Of a stretch of 64,000 nucleotides of DNA, positions 1 to 11,700 are shown in pieces. The stretch's first letter is position 1. Each line of letters begins with the position of its first letter. Origin of the DNA: Pectinophora gossypiella (taxonomy: Eukaryota > Arthropoda > Insecta > Lepidoptera > Gelechiidae). The notes under the pieces are model-generated. The model was not told the DNA's origin. It did not search any database and saw only the letters and a list, made by a program, of their open reading frames with translations. Made by a program: the position numbers and the translations under genes. The stretch spans positions 737,001 through 801,000 of the forward strand of contig NC_065423.1 in assembly GCF_024362695.1 (NCBI RefSeq). Reading direction: 5' to 3'.

Positions 1-48
1 GTTGAAATTTAGTTCTGTGCAATAAAGTATATTTGATTTGATTTGATC
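1..48 (+). repeat. LINE 3' tail
   Basis: GTGCAATAAAGTATATTTGA followed by TTTGA repeats, a typical retrotransposon end, lying in the BRAP intron at the window edge. Confidence 0.55.
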
Positions 49-95
49 TCGCCTCTGTACTTTTCCGTAGTGAAGACCTATAAAATGAGTCTTAC

Positions 96-1030
96 TTAGC
101 TGTGGTGTTTTGCAGTTTCTTCTCCAAAGTTTTATTCTGGTTGGCGAGCGAGGCCAACTGCCCTGCCAGCTTCGCCGACGTGGCTTCGCATTCGGTAGCG
201 CGCAGCTGCAGCTGCGAGCACTGCGCTGCGTGCTCGGATTCCATCCTAATGGTGAAAGATCATAAAACCACAATTCGTCAGTATCAGAATCTTTTAGGCG
301 AAACCGATTTGTACTTTTTATAATTGTCTGTCAATAAGACACAAATGAATTAAAAAAACAGATATGACAGTTAGTAAGATTAGCGGCGAATTGTGAAGAA
401 AAAGACATAGATCACAAGTATAATACTATCGTCATATCTCATTTTTTCAACTCAGTATTTTGCCACCCGAACAGGAATCTAAACAACATCCATAAACTGC
501 TGCTGCACAGGTGTCAGTAGGACATCAAGTGAGCTACGTCTGAAGCGTAACATCAAGGTAACACCACACTTGCAGTTCAGATCAGACCCGTTCAGAAAAC
601 TCCACTAGGTTTTATGTTTTGTGTTTACTTAGGCCAGTATATATATATATATGTCTATTTAAAAATTTCCAAATCGGCCTTCTCTGCTTATGACCTGATG
701 GAAGGTTCTCCGAGAGGGAGACAAATAGAGTAGGTAACGTCGCAATCCTGCGCCAAAGACTGCATCTGGCATGATGTATTTTGATGCATCCCGAATGAAA
801 GGAAAGTAAACACTTTCAAAATTCGACTCACTTGGCGATCTTTTCCTCGTAGAAGGCGCGCTGGCTGTCGAGCTGCTGCGTGAGGATGTACGTGAACTCG
901 AGCTGCGCGGCGTCCAGCTTGTCCCCGGCGCAGGCCTCGTGGCACGCGTCGTCGGCGCCCGCCGCGCCCGCCCACGACACCAGCTTGCCGTCCGCCTTGT
1001 TTTGCACCAGGCGGTGCACGAAATTGTCGC
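96..1030 (-). CDS. BRAP: BRAP exons 8-9: end of zinc-finger region and start of coiled coil
   Basis: Exon 8 (832-1030) begins in the conserved GDNFVHRL stretch that follows the zinc finger and runs into a Q/E/K-rich helix (QLDSQRAFYEEKIAK). Exon 9 (96-245) continues as a heptad-like helix rich in Glu, Gln, Leu and Lys, consistent with the BRAP coiled coil used for dimerisation. Exon 8 carries an Ala/Gly-rich insert that I do not recall from vertebrate BRAP. The intervening intron 246-831 holds no gene or clear repeat beyond a short (TA)n run near 640-650. Confidence 0.9.
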
Positions 1031-3183
1031 CTGGGAGGCACAAACGAGAGTCATCCATTGATATTTAAGCCAATTATAGGAGAAGGTTCTATCTGTTAAG
1101 ATAGAAATTCAGCTACGCAAACACCTCCGAGTTGTCCAGACAGACAAAGTCGCATCTTAAAGCTATTCGCACGCTGGACGCGTTTTCGTACGTACACGTT
1201 TCGTGCGTATACGTATGAACACGCAGCAAGAAAGGCCTTCAATTAAAAGTGTTCACACGAAAAAGCCTCTACAGTGTGACCAGCCTAAAATTATAACCAT
1301 AAAAATTATAGAATCAAACTGAAAAAACAATTACCTGCATAATCCCACACCCTGTTTGAACCCAACTGCAGTGCGTACGTGTGGTTTGACTGCATGAAAT
1401 GTTTCGCGGCGTGTCCGCCTTCATACCTGCGTGATGAGAAATAGTCGGAGTTAAAAATGAGGGATACTTAATGAAGCCGTTAGGGACTTTGACTTTTACG
1501 CACTACTCCGCCGTAGAACTATTTGTATGGTAGTTTACGCACTATATCCGACGTAATATTGCTACCCGACATTCTCGAACTCGGGTCAGATAATAATCTA
1601 ATGTAGTGCGAAAATGCCTTTAGCTTAAGCTATGCCAAGTCAGTGTTTGAGATACTCGAGTTGCTATGACACGCCGGATATTCTATTGGTAATGTGCTCA
1701 CATTGTTACGTAAATGATGAGCCATGTCCAGGGCTTTTGGCGGGTCAGTATTGATCCTGAATTCTTGACACCAGGCGTGATGAGGTCGATCATTGGTCTC
1801 ACAACCCACACTAGAGAAGATTAGATGAATGAAGTCAGTTGCTACTATTCGACTTCAATATTAAGTGCAGCTGAGAACTTCTGGATCTGCCATCATTATC
1901 CTTAGAAGCAAGAGTCTTGTGCGTGTGTCTGTTGTATGGTAGTACTAGCACACCCCAGTCACTCGAAACAAAAATGTCAGTACCAAAGTTACCGTGTGGC
2001 AAACGCGTAAGTGCGAGCGAGACACAGTCCTCGTGTTGTCCCCCTTACTCCTTAGCGGCTTACGGCCATTTAAGACTAAAGTATGACCCAGAGGTGAGGT
2101 CGGCGGCCGATACGTATTGGTGCGGGGCGGGGAGTTACCGTTCTATACGTAGTGTTATTCTTTATTCTATGGTACTGACCTGCCGCAGCCGACGTGTCCG
2201 CAGATGAGGCAGATCCACAGCGTGCCGGCTTCTACTCCATCCAGCCCTAGTCCTTCAGCGACGCCACTGATGTTGTCCCGGGTCTCTTCGCCCTCCTCTT
2301 GTTCCTCTGGGTGGAGGAAAGCAATTTTTTTGAGCTATGTTAATGGGTGCCTAAAATGACTTCAATGGAATCCTGAAAGCTTATCTTAGTGATTGGTTGA
2401 AGGGTTCTATGAACACAAACTATACAGAGTCAGGTACAATATAGCTGGACAATGGGATACTCATAGTTTCCCATACATACATAAACACACGCCCGTAATC
2501 CCTAATGGGGTGGGCAGAGCCACAAGTAATGAAAGACAACTTGCAGCCACTGTTGATACGGTGTCATAGTCTCCCAAACTCCCGGTAAAACCTAAAGTTG
2601 CACTACTTTATGTTTGGCACCAAAATGTGAAATGTCTCCAGCGGCATTGTAAGGGATAATAAAATCCCCGATTTCTCTTTTGGTTTGAGAATGAAAACAT
2701 GATTATATCTATGTGTTTCTGTGTATGCCTGTGGGTGATGTCTATCAATATACCGACCCTGGCTGCGCTCGCACTGGAAGCAGACGGCGCGGTCGCGCGG
2801 CTCGGGCACCTGTGCGCAGCGACACACCGGGCAGCGCGCGTCCCGCCAGCGCACCAGGCACTCTGCGTGGAACGCGTGCGCGCATTGCACGCTTAGCACT
2901 CCTGCGACGCTCTCGTCCATGCGCTCTGCGATCATGAAATTTTATTTCAAACAAACCCACGAAGAAAAGGGAACAGACTAGATTCGCAATATGTTGATGA
3001 TGACTTTCGGATAGAACTAAAACATAATCTTGACTTACAATAAGTATTCCTTGACGATCCTAGATTGAAAATGTTTATTTTGATTTTATGATACGCCTTA
3101 ATACGAATACAGACACGGCACGCGATAATGCCTCCTGAAAACCCTTTCTCCAACAGTCAGGTGTTACAATCAAGTGTAATTGT

Positions 3184-3225
<42 letters not shown>

Positions 3226-5096
3226 ATGATGATGAAGCGGTCAAGTACACAGATATATTAAAGTCGTAACGCCGACAGTCTTTTTAAAATCCAAACTCCA
3301 TTCTTTTACTATTGTGTCTGGAAACCTCGGCTTTACGAAGTTAAGGCGCAGACGTTCGCGCAAAACGCACACGCACACACTTGCCTTACCCCTTCTTGCT
3401 TCAGTGGAACGGAAAACCGATACGACTGAAGGAGAGGTCAGATGATGTGTCCGGCCGACGATAACTATGTGCCCTCTATATGCAAAAGGGCTTGGCTGAC
3501 TCAGCAAAGCAAGGTGGATGGCCTAGGTCGACGGTGTGTATACTATAGTGTGTGTGTGTTTACACGTACCCAGACAGACGGGGCACGTGGGCAGCTCGGT
3601 GTGCGAGGGTGGTGGTGTGCCGTCCCGCGCCCACTCCACGCGCGACACCCACGCCATGTGGCACAGCGAGTGCGGCTCGAGGCTGCTGTACGGGACGCCG
3701 TCGAAGGCCGAGTGGAACTCACGCGCCGCTTGGTACGTGCGGAACCTAAGGCAAAGTTGAAGAGAGTGCTACATTGTGATACAGTAGGTACTTGCATTTG
3801 AAATGCTATGGAAGTAAAGATTTCCAGAATAAATTATGGAAAAACTAGACAACATTAGTTAATGAAATTCTTAACAACCTCATTTATATTATTCTGAGAA
3901 ACATGGGTAGCCAGAAGACTCAAATTGAATGAAAACATAAAAAGCCTATATGCCACTGCTGGGAACAGGCGTCCCCTCAGTCAACCAAAAGAATGTAAAT
4001 TGAATGTTTCTTTAAATTTCCTCTAGACACCATTCTGCTTCGGCATATTATAATTACACTCACGTAAGTAAGGCCATGTAATGATCCGGTGAGCCGTCTC
4101 TCAGCACTCTGACATGAGCTATATCCTGCTGACAGGCAGCAGCGAATGCCAGCAAGTCTCCTGCCCCCAGCGCTCCCGGCACTGACAGCAGACATAGGGT
4201 CTTTGCTTCCTCTGCTTCTTTCAGCTCACTATAATAAAAGTAGAATATAGCAATAGAATACATTATGCAGACCTTTTCAGAACGGAACTTACAAAAACGC
4301 CAGCATCTTACCAAGTTACTCCTTTTAGAGAATAAATAGATATTGATTTTAAAAAAATAGAACAGGGTTTATATTACCTACCTACATAAGCACAAAAATT
4401 AATATGATTAGAATTACTAATACAGTGATTTCTAGTCTGCTTTTAGGTCAAATCTGACAATCTAATTACTGCTAATGATATTGCCATTATCTTTCAAAAC
4501 ATATACTTTTCTATGAATGTGTGTGTGTGATGTATACATTGATGTTATTTGAACATGTAGGTATGTCCTATGTATAATGACCTATTTGTTATGTTTATCT
4601 TTGTTAAATAAAATTGTGTTGTGTGTTGGATTATGTTTATGTGACGACTTACTTCTCTTTATACAAATGTAGGATTCCCTTAGTGACCTCAACAAGAGGG
4701 TTACCGCAGAAGAAGCTGATAGTATCCTCTTCCTCCGAGACATTGTCTTCAGGAGGGGACCGGCGAGAGCTGGTTGGCAGGATGCCTGTGTCGGTATTCG
4801 GCCCCATCAGCACACTCGCATACGTCTCCACTGTTATGGTCTTAGACTCACGGGACCCGCGGTCCTTCTTCTTCTGCTCTTTTGCCGCTTCTAACGTACA
4901 CAATCATCAAATATTGAGTAATAGTAGGTAGAAGATTAAAATTCTAGCATTGTAAGATAGTTTATTTTTGAAGGAGTGAAAGATTCGCGCCTGATTCGAT
5001 AGAAATTAATATCTCACCATTTTCCGCCGCATTATCACCCATTTCAGGAAGGTCTTCGTCAATTTCAATTCGTAAAACGCACAACGAAACAGACAT
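96..5096 (-). CDS. BRAP: BRCA1-associated protein (E3 ubiquitin ligase), 3' end missing
   Basis: Nine coding exons in transcript order: 5018-5096, 4653-4890, 4064-4228, 3570-3745, 2758-2925, 2180-2306, 1335-1426, 832-1030, 96-245 (about 464 codons). Every junction is GT-AG and phases agree throughout. The start at 5096 encodes MSVSL, as in vertebrate BRAP, whose total length is about 590 aa. Domain order matches the family: N-terminal segment, BRAP2 RRM-like fold, RING-H2, UBP-type zinc finger, coiled coil. In mammals BRAP is a cytoplasmic RING E3 that retains nuclear localisation signals and restrains the Ras-MAPK scaffold KSR; that role is known for the family and only inferred here. The last exon in view ends at a good donor (95-94), so the rest of the coiled coil and the stop lie left of the window. 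It is divergent from USP32. Confidence 0.95.
1335..2306 (-). CDS. BRAP: BRAP exons 6-7: UBP-type zinc finger
   Basis: Exon 6 (2180-2306) opens with an acidic Gly-rich segment of about 28 residues, then LWICLICGHVGCGR. Exon 7 (1335-1426) continues YEGGHAAKHF, HTYALQL and VWDYAG. These are the paired cysteines and histidines of the ZnF-UBP domain, which in this family binds ubiquitin C-termini. The acidic stretch lies between the first zinc-finger cysteines (exon 5, CFQC) and the CLIC pair, where human BRAP has only a few residues. The exon 6 donor is followed after about 8 bp by a dispersed repeat. Confidence 0.92.
1960..2171 (+). repeat. Family D repeat (ends CTATACGTAGT...TTCTATG), beside the BRAP exon 6 donor
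   Basis: Shared blocks: AAGTGCGAGCGAGACA, CTTAGCGGCTTACGGCCATT, GGTGCGGGGCGGGGAGTTAC, CTATACGTAGTGTTATTC. It ends about 8 bp from the BRAP exon 6 donor, in antisense. Confidence 0.65.
2758..3745 (-). CDS. BRAP: BRAP exons 4-5: end of RRM-like domain and RING-H2 finger
   Basis: Exon 4 (3570-3745) starts in the last strand of the BRAP2 domain and ends in CPVCL, the first RING cysteines. Exon 5 (2758-2925) supplies ERMDESV, then CAHAFHAECLVRW and CPVC, giving a C3H2C3 RING-H2 pattern, followed by PEP and CFQC, the first zinc-finger cysteines. A split Glu codon (G/AG) joins the exons. The intron between them (2926-3569) contains a (GT)n run at 3181-3226. Confidence 0.93.
3181..3226. repeat. (GT)n microsatellite in BRAP intron 4
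   Basis: A nearly pure TG run of about 46 bases with two interrupting A substitutions. Confidence 0.9.
4064..5096 (-). CDS. BRAP: BRAP exons 1-3: N-terminus and BRAP2 RRM-like domain
   Basis: Exon 1 (5018-5096) encodes MSVSLCVLRIEI. Exon 2 (4653-4890) has a Lys-rich patch near residues 30-40 and ends in the family signature ISFFCGNPLVEVTKGILHLYK. Exon 3 (4064-4228) gives LCLLSVPGALGAGDLLAF and VRVLRDGSPDHYMALL, the core of the BRAP2 RRM-like domain. The start at 5094-5096 is preferred because it reproduces the family N-terminus and no upstream exon is needed. Introns 4229-4652 and 4891-5017 show no other gene. Confidence 0.93.
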
Positions 5097-5679
5097 TTAT
5101 AAACACAAATGCAGGTCTATATCCAAGCGAAAATAAAACTACGTCACGGTGATAATTTGGAACACCCCATGAATAACAATTTCTCTTCGAATCAGTTAAG
5201 AAATCAATAAGTTATTGATAATTTACGTGGAATATAAACAAAGAAATTTTCGATGAAATTTTTGCTAAAACTGATATATAGAAAAGTCAATGACGATTAT
5301 TTTAACTTGAGATGGTAAATTACTGATCTCAAGGGTAAAGCAAGATAGAAGATAAAGTAGTGGTCGACTTAATTTGGTTGAATTATATTATTGATGTCAA
5401 TGACAAACTAGAATTTGTTGTCTATAGTAGGCTGACAGGTTCTACACCCGGATATTTGAAAAGACCTTTTTTTATTGTTATGTTTGTCAGTGTATCCGAA
5501 CTTGAATTTACAAAAATGCGAACGTGATTGGTAGATTGGTACCGCTCCTATACAGAAAAAAGAAAAATAGTCAATATGGCGACAGATCATACGACGTGAG
5601 CTGTCAGCTGTAATAATTTTTGTTTCTTTGTGTTTATTACGCGTTTTAAAAATGTTATGATCGCGAAATTAACGCGAAC
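5097..5679. promoter_or_regulatory. Head-to-head spacer, probable bidirectional BRAP/USP32 promoter
   Basis: This 583-bp gap separates the divergent start codons and must hold both 5' UTRs and both core promoters. I see no TATA box at a convincing distance, in keeping with housekeeping genes. There is an E-box-like CAGCTG near 5607 and a CpG-bearing stretch (GACGTGAG, ACGCG) at about 5593-5680. No repeat was recognised. Transcription starts cannot be placed from sequence alone. Confidence 0.6.
5652..5660 (+). promoter_or_regulatory. Two-codon upstream ORF before USP32
   Basis: ATG TTA TGA lies 19 bases before the USP32 start. The main start at 5680 has a better context (AAC before ATG, G after). 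If transcription begins upstream of 5652, this minimal uORF would be translated first and could mildly reduce or regulate USP32 output. That effect is inferred. Confidence 0.4.
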
Positions 5680-5737
5680 ATGGGTGCGAAAGACTCAAAA
5701 CCAAGTTTTATATCCTATGAAGATGCTGTGAAGCGAG
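5680..5737 (+). CDS. USP32: USP32 exon 1: start and N-myristoylation-type N-terminus
   Basis: Encodes MGAKDSKPSFISYEDAVKR. Gly2 followed by a small residue and Ser6 fits the N-myristoyltransferase consensus, and vertebrate USP32 also starts MGAK. The donor at 5738 splits a Val codon that exon 2 completes. Confidence 0.93.
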
Positions 5738-8700
5738 GTTTGTGATGTGTAAAATGTTCAAAGTGCGTTGTAAGATTACGACGAGTATCAGCTTATTGTT
5801 TTATTTGCAGTCTCTGATAGTGAGTTGAGACGTATTCGCGAGGCATTCAAGAGATGTGCCGGTGCGAATGGGACGGCCTTGAGCTTGGAGGCGTTCGTCC
5901 GCGAGGTGCTGTGCGACGGAGTGCCGTATGAGGTCGCAGAGTGGCTATACCAGGCCTGCGGAGGCACCAAGCGGGGGATCGCCTTCAGGGAGCTGCTGTG
6001 CGGGATCGTCGTCCTCACCAAAGGCAACATAGAGGAGAAAATCAAGTAAGAATACCTGACATAAACAAGTTTATCACATGTAAACAATTACATCATATTT
6101 TACTGCCCAAACTCTTTTTGTAGGTTCTTATGGACGCTGTATGTGAATAATCAGAGTGATAATGGGACATATATGTATAAAAGGGATTTCACACATGCCC
6201 TTCACTTTGAGAATTCATCACTGCCAGTGACGGGAGCTGAGAGGACAGCTGAGATCTTGACAAGTTTGTTTGGGTGTGGTGATAAAGTGACATATGAACA
6301 GTTCCGATCATGGCTACTGATCCACAAAGATGCCACGGTGTTGTCCAAGTGGTTGCTGTCAGAGCGTGCCAACATGGTGCAAGATCTGGAGACCCCCACC
6401 TTCTATCAGAGTTTAGCTGGAGTCACACATCTGGAAGAAAGAGTGAGTTAAATTGTTTGTTTATGCTAATAGAGAATTCATGGTGTTTCAAAACATTATT
6501 AGAAACTATACATAACAATACAGTTTAGATGTTGAAGATAATTTACATTTAGTATGCTAAAAAACCAAAATGAAAACTTTATGGTACTATTTTTAAAAGC
6601 CCTTATTTTGTTTTATGTTATAGAATAAAATAATATTTTTGTTTGTGGAAATGTCCAAGATAAAGCACATCCTTCCATACAGCACATGTTGTGGTCAAGG
6701 CCATGTAAAGTTAAATAACCATTCATTAAATTCATGAAAAAAAATAACAATATTTAAATGTGAGTCTTAGGTACTTATGTTTATGTATTTATTGTCCCAA
6801 ATATTTCTATACTAGGTACTATAGTTTATTGTGCACAGAACAATGTGAATCTATAATTGATATCTCCTAATATAGAATTAAAGTTAAAACTTACATAACT
6901 AATAACATAAACATGCAAGTTTGTAATGTATTACCCAAAGGAAAAGTGTAAATTATGTTTCGTCATGATAATTGTTTGTTTACATTACAAGGAAACCCAT
7001 AAAATCCCTGTGAAGTTATGTTTGTTATGCTACAATTTCCTCGTTTGTAACCTTTCAAACCATAACAAATTATGCCTTTGACCTTCAGTAAAAATGGAGC
7101 AAAAAGGTGGACCTTGTTGATTATAACAAATGGCTGTAAAATTACAGCACTTGTGACAATTTGGAAAATTATGATAATCAGTTGTACCTACTGTGTTATC
7201 AGGCACTCGGGGCAGTCAACAATCGAGAATGTAGAACTATTATCTATTTCCACATCAGTGATTTATCACACTGTGAGCTATCTGACCAATACTCTAAACC
7301 TAATTATAATTGTTTTGAAATAGCTACAATTACATGGAAATGTTTAAGAGCCTTAAAAACACTTGTTATGTTGAGTCCTTTGGCTTTTATAATGTCAACT
7401 ATGTATCACTCAATCTTAATTTCATTTATAGAAAATATCTGAAATTGTTGACGAAAGAAAACAATTAAAAATATTGAAACAAGTTGTCTTGTTAATTTAG
7501 CACTAGACTTGTATGTAGGGTAATTGAAATGCATGTTATTTCTTCTTTGTCAAAAAAGTAAACATGACATAGCATTGCGCCTGTATCCCCGAAAGAGGTA
7601 GGCAGAGCTAAGTAGTTAGTAGTCTTTACTGAAGTGAGCAGAACTACTAGTCATCATCACTAATTAAAGAGCCACACTCTTGTCGGTGTAGTATCCTCCA
7701 TGCTACTTTTTAGGGAAAAATAGAGCAGTGGTTCCCTCTTGCCTTCTGCCATATTACTAGTAATTGGTGAAAATTTGTTATATGTAAACTCAGTGGCAAA
7801 TATCTGTTATTTATTTTCCTATGTGCTATGAAACAAATAAACAAGTCCTAGTCATATAGTTATCAGAATCTGTTATCAGCAATTTATTTTGCAAGTCTAT
7901 TATTCATCAAGTAATAGGTACTTACAATAGGTATAATGAAGTGTGAAACTAGGTAATAGATTATTCAAGAGTGGTTGAATTTTTAGCTAAGCATATTTAT
8001 GTTTTATGCTTAGGCATGCTAATTTGAAATGTTCAGTTTGAATGTAAATCTGCATACCGTTTTATTTAAGCGTTTTTTCCTAGCCACGTTTCTGAGAAAC
8101 TATATTGGGCTGGTTTTCCTTTCTGGTGGGTCAACATCACATTGGTAAAAAAACCCACCTGTCAAATCGTCGAAAGTCTTTGTTACCGCAATCATTCTCA
8201 TTTGTCAATTTTTAACGTTTGACTAGAAGAAGAAATAGAATGGGGTAAAGCATACAGGAGATAGGGTGACTACATTTTTGAATTTGTTGGTCCAATATGT
8301 CAAGCTCAAGATAGAGCAGAATGGAGGAGTAAAAAATGAAGTAAAAAAAACAATCCTCCAGGCTATATTACAGTGACGTATCTATAACCTGCGCAAATTG
8401 AGACACATCGCAGGTACGCATTGTCTTTGATGCAAGGTGTTCATTTAATTCGAACGGGTTATACGTTACCGATTATGCCTACATCGAAATATTTGCTAAG
8501 CTCTGAAACTCATGGACATGTGACTGATCATCCCCCACCTTCCAGGATATAATAGAACTAGAGAAGTGCTTCTGGTCGCTCCGCAACGCGGCGCCGACGG
8601 GGCAGCTGGACGCTGAGAGCGTGACGCCGCTGCTGTCGCCGCCGCTGCCGCGCGCCGCCGTCACCGGCGCCTTCCTCGCCTTCGACGAGAACCGCGACGG

Positions 8701-11700
8701 ACACGTGGACTTCAAGGAGCTGTGCTGCGGGCTCAGTGCTGCCTGTCGCGGCCCGAGGGCTGAGCGGCTTAAATGTAAGTTGGACTTTTGTCACACCCTA
8801 GACACTTCATACAAAAAACAGACACTACAAATTGACGTTATCGTACACGCACAGATGTGCGTGTGAACCATACGTTTAAAGAAGACCGAGGGGGGTGAGG
8901 TAAACCTAGCGGAAAATTTCCGTCCTATACGTAGTATTATTCCTTATTCGATGCTTATATTGTAGTATAGATGGAAACTTAAGGCAAGCGGGGAGAGTGT
9001 TTCATCAACATGGAATTGAAGTCCCTCGCGGTTTCTAGTTTTAGGTTAGTTACCGCCGCCGTGGGAGGGAAACACTCCCGATTACTCCTTAGCTGCTTAT
9101 GGCCATTTAAGACTCAAGTAAGGCCCACAGGGGGTGAGGTCGGCGCCCGATTCGAATAGGTGCGGGACGGAGTGTTACCGTTCTATACGTAGTGTTATTC
9201 ATTATTCTGTGCTTAACTTTATATATATACTTTTGTCTTCTTCTTCTATCGTGTGGGTTGTCAGGGTTATTATTGACCCGCCAAAGGCCCAGGCAAATGG
9301 TTTGAGCGTTGGGCTCACGATCCGGAGGTCTCGGGTTCAAATCCCTGTGGCGACATATCACAAAAATCACTTTCTGATCCCTAGTTTGGTTAGGACATTA
9401 CAGGCTGATCACCTGGATTACCAACCTCATCAACCCTGGTGTCGGGGTTACCATTGAGCCGCCAAAGGCCCCTGTCATGGCTCATGTAACGACTACTTAC
9501 TTACATCAGTAAGTAGTAACCGGGACCAACGGCTTAACGTGCCTTCCGAAGCACGGATCATCTTACTTTTTGGACAATCAAGTGATCAGCCTGACCTAAC
9601 CAAACTAGGGATCACAAATTGACTTTTGAATATACTTTTTTAAAACTTTTTGGTTTTGTACTTAATTAATTAATTGTCATAGTGATAAGTGCATATAAGT
9701 GCAACATTACCGCAAAATTTCCACAATAGCAATTTAAGAGTGCCGCGTATGGGATCTGCAACTCACAGACGTAATTATACAAAATTACGTACATCGCATT
9801 CTCGACATTCTATAAATAGAAATAACATGAATTTACCCACTGATAACATAGCATCATAGCATAGTACATTCGAGACTTCGAGACAATAGACAAATACGTC
9901 GACCTTGAGAGTAACGCGACTTTTCACTGTCATTGACAAAAGCGCGAACAAAGTCGCGGGAAGGAAGTAGTGATAATGGTTAGCGAGGGAAGTCCAAGAT
10001 ACATTACAAACAGTGGCTAGGTTTATATAACTGGGTACTTTCCTAGGTCAAAGATAAATTATGAAATTCTGATTACTAAATAAAGGCAGTTCTAAAGGTG
10101 ACAAAAAACATTTTCTTTTTTGTCTATTTAACTTATTTATGAATTTTAATAAATCGTCGTCATCAGCCCATTAACGTCCCCACTGCTGGGGCACGGGCCT
10201 TGCCTATGGATGGATAGGGAGATCGGGCTTTAAACCATCACGCGGGCCCAGTGCGGATTGATGGTTATTAACGACGGCTAATGCAGCCGGGACCAACGGC
10301 TTAACGTGCCTTCCGAAGCACGGAGGTGCTCGAGATGAAAACTTTTTTTTTGTGGTCACCCATCCTGTGACCGGCCTTTGCGAAAGTTGCTTTACTTCAA
10401 CAATCGCAGACCGAGCTCGTTTACCGCTGCGCCACCGAGCTCCTCAATTCATTTTTCTATGACGTCACAGGTTGCTTTTTCATACAAATTCTGTAGTAAT
10501 TTCGTGTTTTGACGTTTATTAAAAAGTAATTAATGGAAACTACCGTATTAAATAGGTGTTACCCGTGATTTCGTCCGCTGAGAAACTCCTTCACCTCTTC
10601 TCAAACCCTTTTAGTACTAAATCTTGTTTATTCTATGATTTCAGTCAACAACCACAACTGAATTTAGTAGTTACTTTTTAGTCGGCCGTACGGCTCATCA
10701 ACTCTCACGCTGGTGTAACAGAAATTTCGGAACGGTGTGGGTACTTAGTTAAGCTTATGATGAATGTACCTCTGATTACCCCGATTGGGATATAGTCGTG
10801 AGCTTATGTTATGATAAACTTTGTGTAGTAGTTTTAGGCGGATGAGACTGATGATGATGCGTTATGTAAAAATTGACGATTCAAAGTGTAACTATGTTAC
10901 CAACTGAATAAAGATATTTTTGAATTTGTGCAAAATGTCATCTGTCTAGTTCTTTGACATTATGTCATATTAAGAGGCGTTTGGTGGCTCAACAATAACT
11001 GTGACCCCAGGGTAGATAAGGTCAGTTATCGACCTTCCAACCCACATGAGATGGCAATGAGTGTCATTGGCTAAACAAAGTCGCAGGAAGGAAACGGTTG
11101 TCGAAGGAAGTGCGCTGCGAACAGTGGTTAGCTAGGTAGGTACGTGATTACTGTCGTAAAATACTGTAAATAGGACTTAAGTAGAGTGGGTATATACAGG
11201 CAGTATGACAGCTTCATTTGGGGCCGTCCATTAAAGCATCCCCCTTGGTGATACATGGTGATGTTCAAGACTCCCTCCCACCCGTATCCTATATCACGTG
11301 TATTTTTAGTACCTTCCAAAATAATTGCACGAAACGCCGCTTTTCGGTTCAGTATCGCGCGTGTGCCGAAAAAATAAATACTCGTGATATATTACTACAC
11401 CCCCCTTCCCCTTATGATATTTCGTGATTTTTTCATGGATCCCTCCCCCCCTCTCGAGGCTCGCATGATTAATGGACGGCTACTTTTTTATTAACAACAT
11501 AACATAGCATCACGCCTTTATCCCCTAAAGGACAGGCAGAATGGTATACCGGCTCGGGCTCTAAACCACTGAATTCGACTTTATGTGTTTCAACTACAGT
11601 TGGCTGAAGAGTGGGTGTACTGTACATGTCTGCCTACCCCTTCCGGGATACAGGCGCGATGCTATGTTATTGTCATAAGTTTCAAGTCATGTTTGGATCA

